Shown: positions 25,391 to 36,518, numbered from the stretch's first letter. The stretch: 64,000 nt of DNA from Enoplosus armatus (GCF_043641665.1 NC_092191.1:20243501-20307500); one strand, 5' to 3'. Translations and numbers: made by a program. Notes: generated by a model not told the origin, from the letters alone.

Positions 25391-28300
25391 ATATAAAATG
25401 ATTGATTGGTACATCTTTCAACTTGTCAATAAATCTGATTATCCATTGAATATCCATTCCCGAGTTAATTGCAGGCTCAGAGACACGAGCTATGCTACAC
25501 ATGACCTGTTGACATTGGCGCAGCAGGTAGAAATGCAGTGGATCATCTTCGGCAGCCGTGACGGAGCTGGAACGTGACGGGGGGGGGGGGGGGGTAACAC
25601 ACGTCATGGATAGTTGGTCATGTGTTGGTAGAAAAAGTGTCCTCAAATGGGGACATTGGTACCTAGTTTAGAGCTAATTAAAGCTGCAGAGGGGTGATAA
25701 ACTAAAGGAAACACCCGACATGAAGTGTCTCAGTATGGAGTATGGAGTCGCACCATACTTTCATACTCGCCGAAGTATTCAGCGAGCCCTGGAAGCATCT
25801 GCATTTGATATGTTTCCCCACTCTTTTTCCACTCGTAATTACCACTTGGATGATGATGTGATTTACAAGTCAAGTGTTTTACACGGTAACTTTCATTTGA
25901 TGTGATTGCGACATTAGGCTCCAACATTAACATAGGCTCCGTTGTGAGCTCAGTGCTAAACTTAACATGCTATTCCTGTTGTTGTTTATTGGTGTTAGGA
26001 GTTATGAACGATTATGTGGTGGCTTTTGTTTCTCCGTATTTTCGCCGTTTCTTTTCTTGCCTTTTGTTGTCACCGTCTCTGTTTTCACTTTTTCAGCTCT
26101 CGTTGCTGCTTTTTTCTCTGTTGTTCCTCTTTCAGTTGTTGCTGCTCTTATGGTTATTGTTTTTGGTGGGACTGGAAGTACTTTCTGAGTTGCACAAGAA
26201 AAAGAAAAAAACCCATATGTATCAGTCTGTTGGTGCTTCAGTGACGAATCTTTTACACAACGAACGCCAGACTCCTCGAAGGTGAATATTCACCAAAGTA
26301 TGGAGATAAAAGACATCCTTCTCGTCCTGCAGTACTGTATGCTTCTGTCTCTGTCCTCACACAGCTGGGCCAGCAGACTGCTGGATGGATGAGGGGGGGG
26401 TTGCTGAGGGTGAGGCGGGGGGAGTTGAGTTACATTCCTTCCATCGGGGCTGTGTGTCTGCCAACCAGGTCACTCCCAGTTCAGTCCCGGGAAATTGGGA
26501 GGGAAGAATTTCCTCTATGTGTCCATACTGGACACGGCCACAACCACACAGAGGCCTGTGTACACCCCGGGCACATATGTGTGTGTGTGTGTGTGTGCAT
26601 GATGTTTGAAACTGGGCACCCGGTGTAATATGACTTGCATGTTATTTTCTTACGGGTACATTGTAAGGGAGGTGGGGTTGTATGTGCTGTATCAAATGGT
26701 GTGGGCATGTGTGCACTGTGTACGTGTGCGAGACAGAAAGTGAAACTGAGATATGGAAGTTTCTTCCCGCCAAAGTTCTTGATCTGTATCTACAAAATTT
26801 TAACATTCAACTGACCCTTACTCAGAGATTGCATTGCAACGCGCGGGCAGATATTAGTGCAGAGCTCAATAAGACCTTCAGCAAGACACACCGACTTGCT
26901 GCACTGATCAAACCTGTGACCTCTAATGACTTATTCGCGTCGCCGACGACAAAACACTGTATGTTTATTGTACTTTCCTATGAAAAGAAGTCAGATGGTG
27001 CAGCAAACACGACTGTAATTCCTGAATATCTGCACCTGCGTGTACGACGTAGCATGACTGTGTTGCCTTCACTCCCTTTCCCCACGTATTGCACCGTAAT
27101 GCGCAACTCAGTGCAGTCCACTGTTCTTGAATGTTCCAAAGTAAAGCCCACTGAGGATCCTCTACTCCCCTGCAGCTGATAAAGCAGGGATTTTTAAAGG
27201 CAGTGAAGGTGTAAAGAGCCCGGGCAAACGAGTTGTCGATCCTAATTTGTGCGATACCAATTAAAGAAACCGGCATTTGCAGTTTATGGAAACCGAGCGC
27301 AGTCGAAAGGGTGAGTGTGAGGGTTGTACAAATGGGGGCGACGCCTGAACGAATGATTGGAGGAACGCAGCGCTTCGACGCAAAGTATGGAAGATATGTG
27401 AATGGTGTAGCATACAATCACCAGATCTCAACCCAGATTTTTGGAGTGGCCTGTTGGATATCTCTCAACATCTCACCACGCTAGCAATGCCTGTCTGTCG
27501 ATCCGTCACTTTGGTCCAGGCTGATGTGTCTCCACAACGACCGAACGGTGTGCCACATATGATTACCAGGTACATTTTGAGACAGGGGGGTTGCTGTGAC
27601 ACACAGCTGCATTCTATTGTGCCACTAGGTTCTCACAGGAGAAGCTGCTTTATGGCACAAAGTAGAATCATTCAACGGCAGAGACGTCTTTTACTCAGCC
27701 ACCAATCCAAAAATTCCTACTTCCTAGTTCCACTACTCTTATGGCAAATGTTCATCTTATGCCTTCAACCAAATTCCTATGGACCGACATCTGGGACAAA
27801 AGAAGAAGACATATGGTAACATCCTCTTTGAGACAGGAAGTCTGGGCTTCGTGTGAAAAGTGTGGTCTTGATTTTGAGATATAAAAATTCTATACATTTA
27901 CCCACCCTTGTTTTGTTTTTTTCTCTCCAAGCAAGTGCAAAATGTTCCCAGTGAGATGAGATCACTTCAGGCTCCTCCAAACCTTTATACTGAAAATGAA
28001 TGTGAATATGAAGACTTTTGCCATATATAGTGTTTATTAGGGAGAGAAGTGGAGGTAGGCTGGATCGTTGTCTGGGACAGGAAACATGTGAGCTGAATGT
28101 GGGATCCGTGGAGGACTTGGCAGCACAAATAAAACACACACACACACACACACACACAATGCAGGAAAGATGGAAGCTCTTCCAGGACACACAGGACTTG
28201 GCCCTCGCACACGACGTGTCACAGCGAATCAAATTAGATGTTGCTGCGTGGAGCGGCCAGAACAAGGCCAGGGACTCTTCTCAAGGAACCTACAGGAAAG

Positions 28301-28447
28301 TTGGTTCAATCTCGTCATTTGCAAACCCTACCAGAGAACTGATATGTAAAAGAGGCTCCTGCAGGACTGCCTCCACAGCGGGTCATTCAATCACTGCATT
28401 TTGTCTGCTACACACACTCTGGCGAGGATACTGGACCGAGGTGGGAA

Positions 28448-28481
28448 GGGGGGCGGGGGGGGGGGGGGGGGGGGGGGGGGG
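28448..28481 (+). repeat. long poly-G tract
   Basis: Six G, one C (28454), then 27 consecutive G. Tracts this long are prone to sequencing and replication slippage, so the length should be treated as approximate. Confidence 0.85.
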
Positions 28482-28715
28482 CAACCTACAGTATCAGTGT
28501 GACACATTTCCAGCCTGAACTGCTCATGTACTGGTTCTTGGGAGTCACACGTATCGCTCGGGTCAAATGAGGAGAGGGGCTACTCAGAATTCAGCACTAT
28601 CAAACACACACTACTATAAGACATACTAATCTGATCTAGAAGCTGGCCTCCTTGCATAAGCTGCATGTGCCCAACACGTGCAGTTTTCCATGTACACATT
28701 ACTGCCGCTAAATGG

Positions 28716-28718
<3 letters not shown>

Positions 28719-28762
<44 letters not shown>
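28719..28762. repeat. (CA)n microsatellite
   Basis: About 21 CA units in the intergenic region upstream of prop1. Confidence 0.9.
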
Positions 28763-28767
<5 letters not shown>

Positions 28768-30222
28768 TCAAGCAAATAGCATTGTTCAACAAATATAGTC
28801 CATGATGAATGACTGTCTTGTTTGAGCCCTGATAAAAAAGCCAGCTGCTGCTCTCCAACTATGTGGCCTGCCTTCCTCGGTGCCCCGTCATGACTCAGTG
28901 CTGAGCGTGACATTAGTGGGTCTCTTCCTAGCGTCCAACGCCGAGTGAGAGGGTCATTCCTCTCTCTGCGTTGGCCCTGGGATGAGCTTAGCATTATGGG
29001 AAGTGCTGAGAGCAGCTGGGGTCCCGGGAGGTTACGCAGGAGTTCAGCTGAGTTGATCCAGCCGACGGGGTGCCCCTGTCAGTCAAGACGCAGGGCACCA
29101 AATGAGGAAACCAACCTGAGAGGGGCTGTGTGTGTGTGTGGGTGTAAGACTTGGGGGGGGCAGGGGGGGCTCAGCTGGGTGGTTTCCACACTCACCCCCT
29201 TTGTTAAAATACAGACTGATGAGGATTCTTCCCTTTGCACATGCAAGGCTCTGTCATGCAGTTCCCAGTTTTGTCTCTGTGACACAGCCTGGCGTAACAG
29301 AGCCACCTGGTGGCCACACAGGCAGTTGCATCTCACCAGAAAGAGAAATCTATAAACTGATTAAAAAATATCCAACGCAAAGACCAAGTTATCCCTCGGT
29401 TATTATGTTTATGGTCACGTGCGTGTTTGCGAACACAACATACACACTCTCACACACACACGTCTGCTCTACACCCATGTGTCAATGCAAACGGAGACGC
29501 GTACAGACAGTGGTGCAAGGAGTAGGCTGATCAGGCCCTCGTGCGAAAATACTCCATTGCAACTAAAAGTGTTTTCAGCAAAATGTACCGTATATATACA
29601 CAGACACATACATCCTACAGGCCGCTTTGTCTAGTTAAGTTTTTATTTTTTAGCCTAAATCCTTTTTATTCATTTGTTGCTTTTAAGCTGAATTTCAGGG
29701 ACAGCGGATGCAAATCTGTCTCTTTTAAAGTAACAACAAAAACAATGGAACATACAAGTTTTGAGTATCTGCATCTCTGATTAAAACAGAGAAAGTCTTG
29801 TTGTTGTTGTTGTTGTATAGGACATTATCCATTTTTATATGGAACATGGATAAAACTAAGGTACGGGACACACCCCAATGCTTCATAAACGTGTCCAGGT
29901 AAATGTGCTGCTGTGTGTATACCCCCGGCTTAGTCTGAAAGCAGCAGGTTTGGTTCCCCTTTCTTGGTATTTCAATGTAGGATATCCACTAAGGCAGAAA
30001 CAGGGAATAAAGGGAGGTGGGTACACCAAAAAGATAGTTACATCTTATCAGACAGTAGAATTCTATCTAATATCAACACAACATGAAGAAGAAGAAAAAA
30101 GAACATGTGTAAGAACCATGGGAATGTATGTAGGTCCCAGTAGCCTCACTCATGCAGGTAAAGGTAGACCAGGTGGGTGGGACATGGGCATGTTGTGTGT
30201 GTGTGTGGGGGGGGGGGGTCAG

Positions 30223-30361
30223 ATGGTCCCGGTGCAGATGGTCCTGTCAGTGAGCAGAGCTGCAGTGATGGCCCAGGTGAAGGCAGCAGGAGACGCAGCG
30301 AGGAGCCACCAGGACTGTGCAGAGGTTTACTCTGACATGGCTACTGTCAGCTCCAGCGCAG
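30223..30361 (+). CDS. prop1: prop1 exon 1 (predicted)
   Basis: Open frame ending SSSAG at a strong donor (GCAG/GTGAGT). It stops after the first base of a codon (phase 1), exactly what exon 2 needs, and sits 0.9 kb upstream, a distance typical for PROP1 intron 1. It has no motif of its own. The three in-frame ATGs leave the start uncertain. Confidence 0.55.
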
Positions 30362-33008
30362 GTGAGTCAATATGATATATTAGTCTATATATTCGTTATT
30401 ACATTTGTTTTAATGTTGTCATTTGTCCTCCTAGTGTATTTATTAGCGTTATGTGGTATTATCACTTTTAATGTTGCTATTTTCATTGTGTGCCATTCGA
30501 CCGATAGAGAGTTAGAGGGTTGCATGATGGAGGCTTTTTAGATGAATGATATTTTCAGAATTAAAAACATACGGAGTTTCTTTAACTTCTAAACTGTTCA
30601 ATTTACCAGTGTTGGGTTGCGACATTAAATGCCAGCAAAAATGATTCCTTGAACCTTGAACCTTTTAAAGGTCCCTGAACCCTTAAAAACAACTGTACTT
30701 CCTATTGGCCTGATCCTTGTAGTGCATTAGTCACAGAGTTGTCAGTTAGCAAAATAAAATGTCTACTTCGCTAACAGTGTTCAGTGCTTAGTTTCGCTAA
30801 TTTATCTAATTTCAAAATGTGTTTTCCCCGGTAAATCAAGCAAAAAGACTCTTTGTCAGTAAGAACACAATTTTAATACCCATCCTCAAATCAGCCTCCT
30901 CCACGATGTGAGCAGGCAAGGTCAGCTCAGACCACCATTTAGTCAGATTAGTCACTTTGTCAGTGACTGTGGTAATAATCTTGGTCAAATCCCCCAGTTT
31001 CTGGTATCTTTTTCTCACGAGCTTGTCTTTAGCAGCTAAAGCTCTGCGGCTCTCAGGTTGCCTGATGGCAGTGGGAACCAGAAAGTCAGTGTAATCCCTC
31101 TTTGTTGAGACAGTCATCGGCGAAATGCGCCCTTACAAGTTTAGGCTTTTTTTTTTTTTTTTTTTTTGTATCACGCCGAGGAGGTCAAGAAACAGGAGCT
31201 GGAGAATTGGTTGTTGTGTTTTTTCGGCATCCTCGCAAAGCCTCAAACTCTTTTTTCCTCCTCCTGAAAACAGATATAGGAGTGTCGGTGAGGAAGGGGT
31301 CGTTGTGCGAGACCTCCATGACCGCCGGCCTCGGCAGGCGGAGCAGGGCCTACCCCTCCCCGGCCAGGAGGCGCCACCGCACCACCTTCAGCCACAAGCA
31401 GCTGGAGCAGCTGGAAGTGGCCTTTGGACAAAATCAGTATCCTGACATCTACTACAGAGAGGAGCTGGCCCGCATCACCAAGCTCAACGAGGCTCGCATA
31501 CAGGTGGGACGCTCTTCAAACCACTCGGAAATCAAAGAAGTGTGATTTCTGCCTCCCAGGGACTGTCAGCACTGTTTGTTATTATTCATTCATCACATTT
31601 AGAGAAAGTGCAACTGAGGAGTCCATTTTCAATCAGCCCCATAACCTCATGGGACACAAAACGAATGACTGTAGTGCAATAAAACAGATAGATGTTCGTT
31701 TTCAAACAGTGTAGTCTGCATGTTGCATTTACTGTCCAATGAAAAGGCCCCAGAAAATGTTAACACACCAGGCAACACGATGCCATCCTTTGTCTTGACC
31801 TGTCCTCGCCTCTAACCTGTCCTTGTCTCTACCCTGTCCCTGTCTCTAACCTGTCCTCGTCTCTAACCTGTCCCTGTCTCTAACCTGTCCCTGTCTCTAC
31901 CCTGTCCCTGTCTCTAACCTGTCCTTGTCTCTGCCCTGTCCCTGCCTCTAACCTGTCCCTGTCTCTAACCTGTCCTTGTCTCTGCCCTGTCCCTGCCTCT
32001 AACCTGTCCCTGTCTCTACCCTGTCCCTGTCTCTAACCTGTCCTCATCTCTAACCTGTCCCTGCCTCTAACCTGTCCTCGTCTCTAACCTGTCCTCATCT
32101 CTAACCTGTCCCTGTCTCTAACCTGTCCTTGTCTCTACCCTGTCCCTGTCTCTTACCTGTCCTCATCTCTAACCTGTCCCTGCCTCTAACCTGTCCCTGT
32201 CTCTAACCTGTCCTCGTCTCTAACCTGTCCCTGCCTCTAACCTGTCCCTGTCTCTAACCTGTCCTTGCCTCTGCCCTGTCCCTGCCTCTAACCTGTCCTT
32301 GTCTCTGCCCTGTCCCTGCCTCTAACCTGTCCTTGTCTCTGCCCTGTCCCTGCCTCTAACCTGTCCCTGTCTCTAACCTGTCCTTGTCTCTGCCCTGTCC
32401 CTGCCTCTAACCTGTCCCTGTCTCTAACCTGTCCTTGTCTCTGCCCTGTCCCTGCCTCTAACCTGTCCTTGTCTCTACCCTGGCCCTGCCTCTAACCTGT
32501 CCCTGTCTCTAACCTGTCCTCATCTCTAACCTGTCCCTGCCTCTAACCTGTCCCTGCCTCTAACCTGTCCCTGTCTCTAACCTGTCCTCATCTCTAACCT
32601 GTCCTCATCTCTAACCTGTCCTTGTCCCAGCAGGTTTGGTTTCAGAACAGAAGAGCCAAACAGCGGAAGCAGGAGCGGGCCTCGCAGAAAGCTCTCCCAG
32701 TGGGTGTGATGCCTGGCCACAGGGCGCTGCTGGGGGGCTTGCACGTCCAGCCGCCCGGCATGGCTCGACAGTACTACGCCCCGCCCGTGGGCCACATCCC
32801 CCGCCTCTCCCCCGTGCTGCACTCTGGGGCGTACTCCCGCCACCTGGGTCCGGTCAGCCAGTGCCCCTGCCCCAGCGTCCCACCACCACCGCCGGCCGCC
32901 CAGCGGCAGCATGAAGACTGGTACAGCCCGCTGAGGGGCAACCTCACCTCGCCCATGTTCTCACTGGCCTCCATGCAGCCCCTGGACCCGGCCTCTCCCT
33001 GGAGCTAA
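30223..33008 (+). CDS. prop1: PROP1 paired-like homeodomain protein (3 exons, spliced)
   Basis: Join of 30223-30361, 31274-31503 and 32634-33008. It encodes about 247 residues if the first ATG is used (ATGs at 30238 and 30268 are in frame and give 242 or 232); human PROP1 has 226. PROP1 is the nuclear factor that activates POU1F1 in pituitary lactotroph, somatotroph and thyrotroph development. The homeodomain (about residues 78-137) reads [17 protein letters not shown] through [13 protein letters not shown], with Gln at homeodomain position 50. [33 protein letters not shown] and the C-terminal EDWY motif are PROP1 hallmarks. The two introns sit as in mammals: intron 1 in phase 1 and intron 2 in phase 0 between homeodomain residues 46 and 47. 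Exon 1 is the least certain part because the N-terminus is poorly conserved. Odd features are the minisatellite filling intron 2 and a CAGCAG acceptor that could add one Gln to the recognition helix. Confidence 0.92.
30836..31117 (-). other. unrecognised 93-codon open frame in prop1 intron 1
   Basis: A complete ATG-to-TGA frame antisense to prop1, with a mixed, coding-like amino-acid composition (for example [20 protein letters not shown], and [10 protein letters not shown] further on) and no low complexity. It could be a small gene, an exon of an antisense transcript, a decayed retrocopy or chance. I recognise no family. Confidence 0.2.
31274..31503 (+). CDS. prop1: prop1 exon 2 (homeodomain N-terminal part)
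   Basis: Follows acceptor AAAACAG and ends ATACAG/GTGGGA. It is 230 nt long, close to the mammalian exon. It codes for the basic arm, helices 1 and 2 and the start of helix 3 of the homeodomain, ending EARIQ. Confidence 0.93.
31798..32624 (+). repeat. 17-bp minisatellite filling prop1 intron 2
   Basis: About 49 tandem copies of a 17-nt pyrimidine-rich unit, consensus ACCTGTCCCTGTCTCTA, with positions varying C/T (CTGTCCCTGCC, CTGTCCTTGTC, CTGTCCTCATC) and some units reading CTACC, CTGCC or CTTACC instead of CTAACC. Recurring triplets of units form a 51-nt higher-order repeat, seen several times between 31900 and 32460. The array runs to within a few nucleotides of the exon 3 acceptor. Confidence 0.95.
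32634..33008 (+). CDS. prop1: prop1 exon 3 (helix 3 and C-terminus)
   Basis: Begins [15 protein letters not shown] after the tandem acceptor CCCAGCAG and ends at TAA 33006-33008. The C-terminal half is Pro/Gly/Ser-rich with EDWYSPL, matching the conserved EDWY motif of PROP1. Third codon positions are strongly GC-rich. Confidence 0.95.
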   Translation, partial: VWFQNRRAKQRKQERASQKALPVGVMPGHRALLGGLHVQPPGMARQYYAPPVGHIPRLSPVLHSGAYSRHLGPVSQCPCPSVPPPPPAAQRQHEDWYSPLRGNLTSPMFSLASMQPLDPASPWS

Positions 33009-33479
33009 GAAGTGACAGAGGCCATCTTTAAAAGTCAAATGTTACATGCTAATTATTTTTAATCTCTGTTCAGCTGCATGCATGCTCCTTTTCCTCCACC
33101 ACACTGTGAGTACACAAACACACATTTCGAGTTTAAAGTGCTTCAGGCCCTGATTTTGGCTGGAAAAGTAACTTCAGTGTCATACACACTGTGGGAACTT
33201 TGAGCGCTAACTTTCCCCACACAGTTTTCTGTTTTGAAATCTGCACTGAAGAGTTCACAAAAGCGCCTCTTTTTGATACTTTTTCACGTCTTCAACATCC
33301 ACTGCCAATATTGAGTGCACGGTGGGTGGGTCTTCACTGCAGTTTAGTTCACGTCTTGGGGTTTTGTATCTGCTGTGTTGTGTGTTGTACTGTGAAATGT
33401 TGATCTACACAATTTCTGGAGCATTTACAGGACTGAAGATGAAACCTGGTTGTCTAAAAACCTTCGAGCACATCTAACA

Positions 33480-33485
33480 AATAAA
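33480..33485 (+). terminator. polyadenylation signal of prop1
   Basis: AATAAA about 470 nt after the prop1 stop codon, followed by a T-rich stretch. It is the first canonical signal downstream. Confidence 0.5.
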
Positions 33486-34795
33486 CATTTTAAACCTTTT
33501 TTTTGCAGAGCGTTTTAAATGTGATTTCATGAATGCAATGTGGTGGGACTCCACACTACTATTCTTTAAAAAAAAAACCACACACACACACACACACACA
33601 AAAAACATCACAAATCCAAGTCTGTAGATTACAGTTTTTAATATTTCACATTCCAGAGACAACACGGTTGCGTCTGTTATGCTCTCGGTTGTTTAAATAA
33701 CCTGAAATGATCGGAGAATCAACACTGGATGGCAAAAATATAGAGTTCATCCATACGAAATCATACTTTACAAGGAATCACACATGGATTGGACACACAC
33801 ACACACACACACACACAGCGAGAGAGACCTGACATGTTTGATCCACATCTGTTTTAAAGGCAGCTGATGATTTGAAGCAAACGTGTGTTGTGTTCAATGG
33901 TTTATAAAAGTGCTTTCCTGCAAAGCCCCATGAAACTGAGCCTTGAACGAGTGCAGCGGCCGCGGCGTCACCCAGTGTGCTTAGAGTCTAGCTTATCCAG
34001 TGATGAAGAATCAGCAGTGTGGAGCTGCTGTACATTCACTCCGACGTTACATATATGTCAAGTATCTGCTGGCTGACGGACCACAGTGAAGATGGCGGTG
34101 ACTGGCTCGCAGGGACTGTGGCCATCTTCAGCAGGCATGTAGGCGCTGACAAGCCACCATGCTGCATTCAATGTCGTGTTGTTCTGCCTGTAACCTTGAG
34201 CTCCCCTCCAAAATAAACTCCAAAGTCACCTCATCAGTTCAGCAAAGGTTTTCTACTCTGTACACACAAACACACACACACACACACACACACATTACGT
34301 CACGGCTATATGCTGTACGTCTGAGCAAAGTCAAGGCCACTTTCTAATGTGATGAGAGCGAGCGGTTTGTCTCCTCCTCATCACAGACAGCGAGCGAAAC
34401 GGATTCAATCATTTGGTCTCTGCTACCACGGCAATACAGCGGAGGTGAATTTTGTTTGGGACGTGACACAGGGTGAACTGACCCTTCACAAATGGTATGA
34501 CTGCAAGGAACCTACAAAAGCAGAAGGTGCAGAAATGCCACTGTGTAAGCATACACCAGTGTCAAGCTAAAAAAAAAAAAAAAAAAGAAAAGGGGGGGGG
34601 GGGGGCATTTAGTTTCCCTCTTCTGACAAGCTTAGAGAGTACAGCAATTTCCAAAACGTCCTAAATGACCAATAACCCTGATGGAGAGATTGAACGACAG
34701 CTTGGCGGCAGCTTCTCAGCTTGACTTCTCGTCTCTGCAGGTTCCTTGCTGTTGCTGTCGTGGACATGAGAGAACGTCAGTGCTCCGGTGACGTC
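33486..34795. other. prop1-mcfd2 convergent intergenic, no gene seen
   Basis: Between the 3' ends of prop1 (+) and mcfd2 (-). Contains (CA)n runs at about 33582-33600, 33796-33818 and 34269-34293, and an A-run followed by a G-run at 34568-34605. The part nearest 34795 is the mcfd2 3' UTR. Confidence 0.5.
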
Positions 34796-34927
34796 CTACT
34801 CCAGCGATTTGGCAAACTCTGCGTAATCTATGTAGCCGTCATTGTTTTTGTCATCGTCCCTCAGGACGTCATCGATGAGGGTCATAAGGTCCTCCTCTTT
34901 CATCGGCTGGCTGTTCTCTCCTCTCTC
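34796..34927 (-). CDS. mcfd2: mcfd2 last coding exon (EF-hand 2)
   Basis: Starts after acceptor TCCCCAG with [15 protein letters not shown], carries the second EF-hand loop [12 protein letters not shown] and ends AKSLE-stop (TAG, plus-strand CTA at 34796-34798). Phase 0 at its start. Confidence 0.95.
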   Translation of the reverse strand, partial: ERGENSQPMKEEDLMTLIDDVLRDDDKNNDGYIDYAEFAKSLE

Positions 34928-35901
34928 CTGGGGAGGAAGCGAGACGGGGAAACTTTCAAGGAGGTGTATTGTGCATGTGTAACAACGACAACAGGACACT
35001 ATTCACTGGGACATTGACGCTACACTGTTCATATAAAAACTGTGTCACTATGACAACTCATCAGGGGCCTCCCGCTTTGTGAAAGGCCCAGCGGGGCCGG
35101 ACAGAATCCACACCCGCTGTCCTGTTCCCTGCCTCGGGACACAATACCGCAAGATTAAACATGCTCGATATTTGCGATGCGTCTCGGATCAGCATTCAGC
35201 ACTACATGAAATCTGCTGTGTGGCCACTACACGAGTGCTGCTCGGAGTTTAATCTGTAAAAAAAAAAAAGAGGTCGTGAGGCTTTGGTTCGCACAAATAG
35301 GGAGAAAGACATTGGAACGGAGTGCAGTTTGTAATGTGTGACCCTACGTCAGAACTGTCGCTCACCACTTGTGCAGTGGTTTTCATTAAATCTGCGTGTG
35401 ATGTGTTTTAGGTCTTAAAAACCTGGCAAACTAAAAGTACAGCTCCAACTGGAAATGAGTTAACTGCTTCAGTGCTTCCTTTTCAATTTCCCGCAGCTTT
35501 AAGAACAGAGGGCCACTCTTAATGAAGTGAGTTGCTGCCGTCATGAAATGTTCCTTTTGGGGGAGAAAGAAAGGTGTGGAGTTTTCAGACAAAGGGGATC
35601 GAGCACACTGACTCAAGGGGTTAACTTGGGGCGTGACATCTAGCAAAGGGCTGAAATCTTTCACTTTCACAAATTTGAGACTCTTCAGAACAAATGAATC
35701 CCAACTGCTGGGAACCAACCGGAGTAATTTAAAGCAAACAGGGTTTTGGAGAGCGAGATTCCATGATGGGAGGGTCACTGGGGGATGTTTAAAAATAAAT
35801 TACAATAAAGTAACCACTAAAATGTGTTCTCCAGGGTAGTAAAAGCAACTTATTTGTGGCAGATCCCTGGTGGTTCACACCTTAGAGGGCAAGAACAGAT
35901 A

Positions 35902-35947
<46 letters not shown>

Positions 35948-36155
35948 CCTACCTCTCTGTGTACGTGTGTGATAGCTGTGGCTAGCTCCAGCCCATCCAG
36001 CAGGTTGTTGCCATCGTAATCATGCATCTTGAAGTAGTGCAGCTGAAGCTCCTGGGGAGTCATGTCTTTCTCTGGTTTGTCTATCACTCCCTCTAAATGC
36101 TCCATGATGTGGCTGGAAGACAAAAGAGGAGTCAAACACCACCGCCCGCGACTTC

Positions 36156-36186
<31 letters not shown>

Positions 36187-36387
36187 TTGTGTGCTGCTTT
36201 TGCTGCAGCCGACTGTGTCCAAAGTTCGCCATTCTGTGCAGATAAGCGCTGGATCGCTCATCTACAGTACCGGTGGAGAACATGCGTTGACTGTGGAGAC
36301 ATCACTCACTCTTTGTCCTGGACCATGTTCTTGTCCAGGCGGCCGTGACCGTGGCCGGATATGTGAGCTGCGCTCTCCACGGCCGGG

Positions 36388-36422
<35 letters not shown>

Positions 36423-36518
36423 TTGGTGTGGATCCACCTGAGACTGAACACACAGCAGAGAGGAGGACAGGAGGAGGAGCAGACCCCCCCACTGCACACT
36501 ACACCTGCCGCGACTCAT
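34796..36518 (-). CDS. mcfd2: MCFD2, EF-hand partner of LMAN1 (3 coding exons, spliced)
   Basis: Complement of the join 36518-36310, 36112-35953, 34927-34796; 166 residues (human 146). MCFD2 is a soluble luminal protein that binds LMAN1/ERGIC-53 with calcium to form the ER-to-Golgi cargo receptor for coagulation factors V and VIII. A signal peptide with [13 protein letters not shown] (residues 11-23) is probably cleaved near residue 26. A variable segment with ten consecutive Gln (34-43) follows. The conserved part has [19 protein letters not shown] and [22 protein letters not shown]-hand loops are at 101-112 ([12 protein letters not shown]) and 149-160 ([12 protein letters not shown]), and the C-terminus is AEFAKSLE. 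Splice phases agree (2, then 0). The ATG lies 4 nt after an acceptor (TGCCCAG), so a non-coding first exon exists upstream. Divergent to ttc7a. Confidence 0.95.
35905..35939. repeat. (AC)n microsatellite in mcfd2 intron
   Basis: Reads as (GT)n on the mcfd2 strand and lies just inside the donor of the EF-hand 1 exon, about 14 nt past the splice site. Confidence 0.9.
35953..36112 (-). CDS. mcfd2: mcfd2 middle coding exon (EF-hand 1)
   Basis: 160 nt between acceptor CTTCCAG and donor GAG/GTAGGT. Encodes [13 protein letters not shown] through THVHRE, including the first EF-hand loop. Confidence 0.95.
36161..36186. repeat. (GT)n microsatellite in mcfd2 intron 2
   Basis: Lies within the 197-nt intron between the signal-peptide exon and the EF-hand 1 exon. 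It reads (CA)n on the mcfd2 strand, about 50 nt before the acceptor. Confidence 0.9.
36310..36518 (-). CDS. mcfd2: mcfd2 first coding exon (signal peptide, poly-Gln)
   Basis: ATG at 36518-36516. Ends AAAGA/GTGAGT in phase 2. Contains the signal peptide and the (CAG)10 tract. The exon itself starts about 36522 after acceptor TGCCCAG. Confidence 0.92.
36390..36419 (-). repeat. (CAG)10 coding repeat in mcfd2
   Basis: Ten pure CAG codons (CTG on the plus strand) encode Gln34-43 in the variable linker after the signal peptide. The uninterrupted codons suggest length polymorphism. Confidence 0.95.

Larger units (their letters stand above)
23481..30222. other. intergenic upstream of prop1, repeats only
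   Basis: Holds a tetranucleotide repeat (24610), family C repeat copy 2 (25115-25390), G-runs (24078-24093, 25579-25595, 28455-28481) and (CA)n runs at 28135 and 28719. No coding exon was recognised. The proximal few hundred bases before 30223 should include the prop1 promoter, but no convincing TATA box was seen. Confidence 0.45.

Noticed and set aside
25203..25646. 147-codon minus-strand open frame
   Set aside because: Overlaps the interspersed repeat at 25115-25390 and a G-run; no conserved motif.
31798..32624. Regular repeat array as a CRISPR-like locus
   Set aside because: Units are contiguous 17-nt tandem copies with no unique spacers, in a vertebrate intron: a minisatellite.
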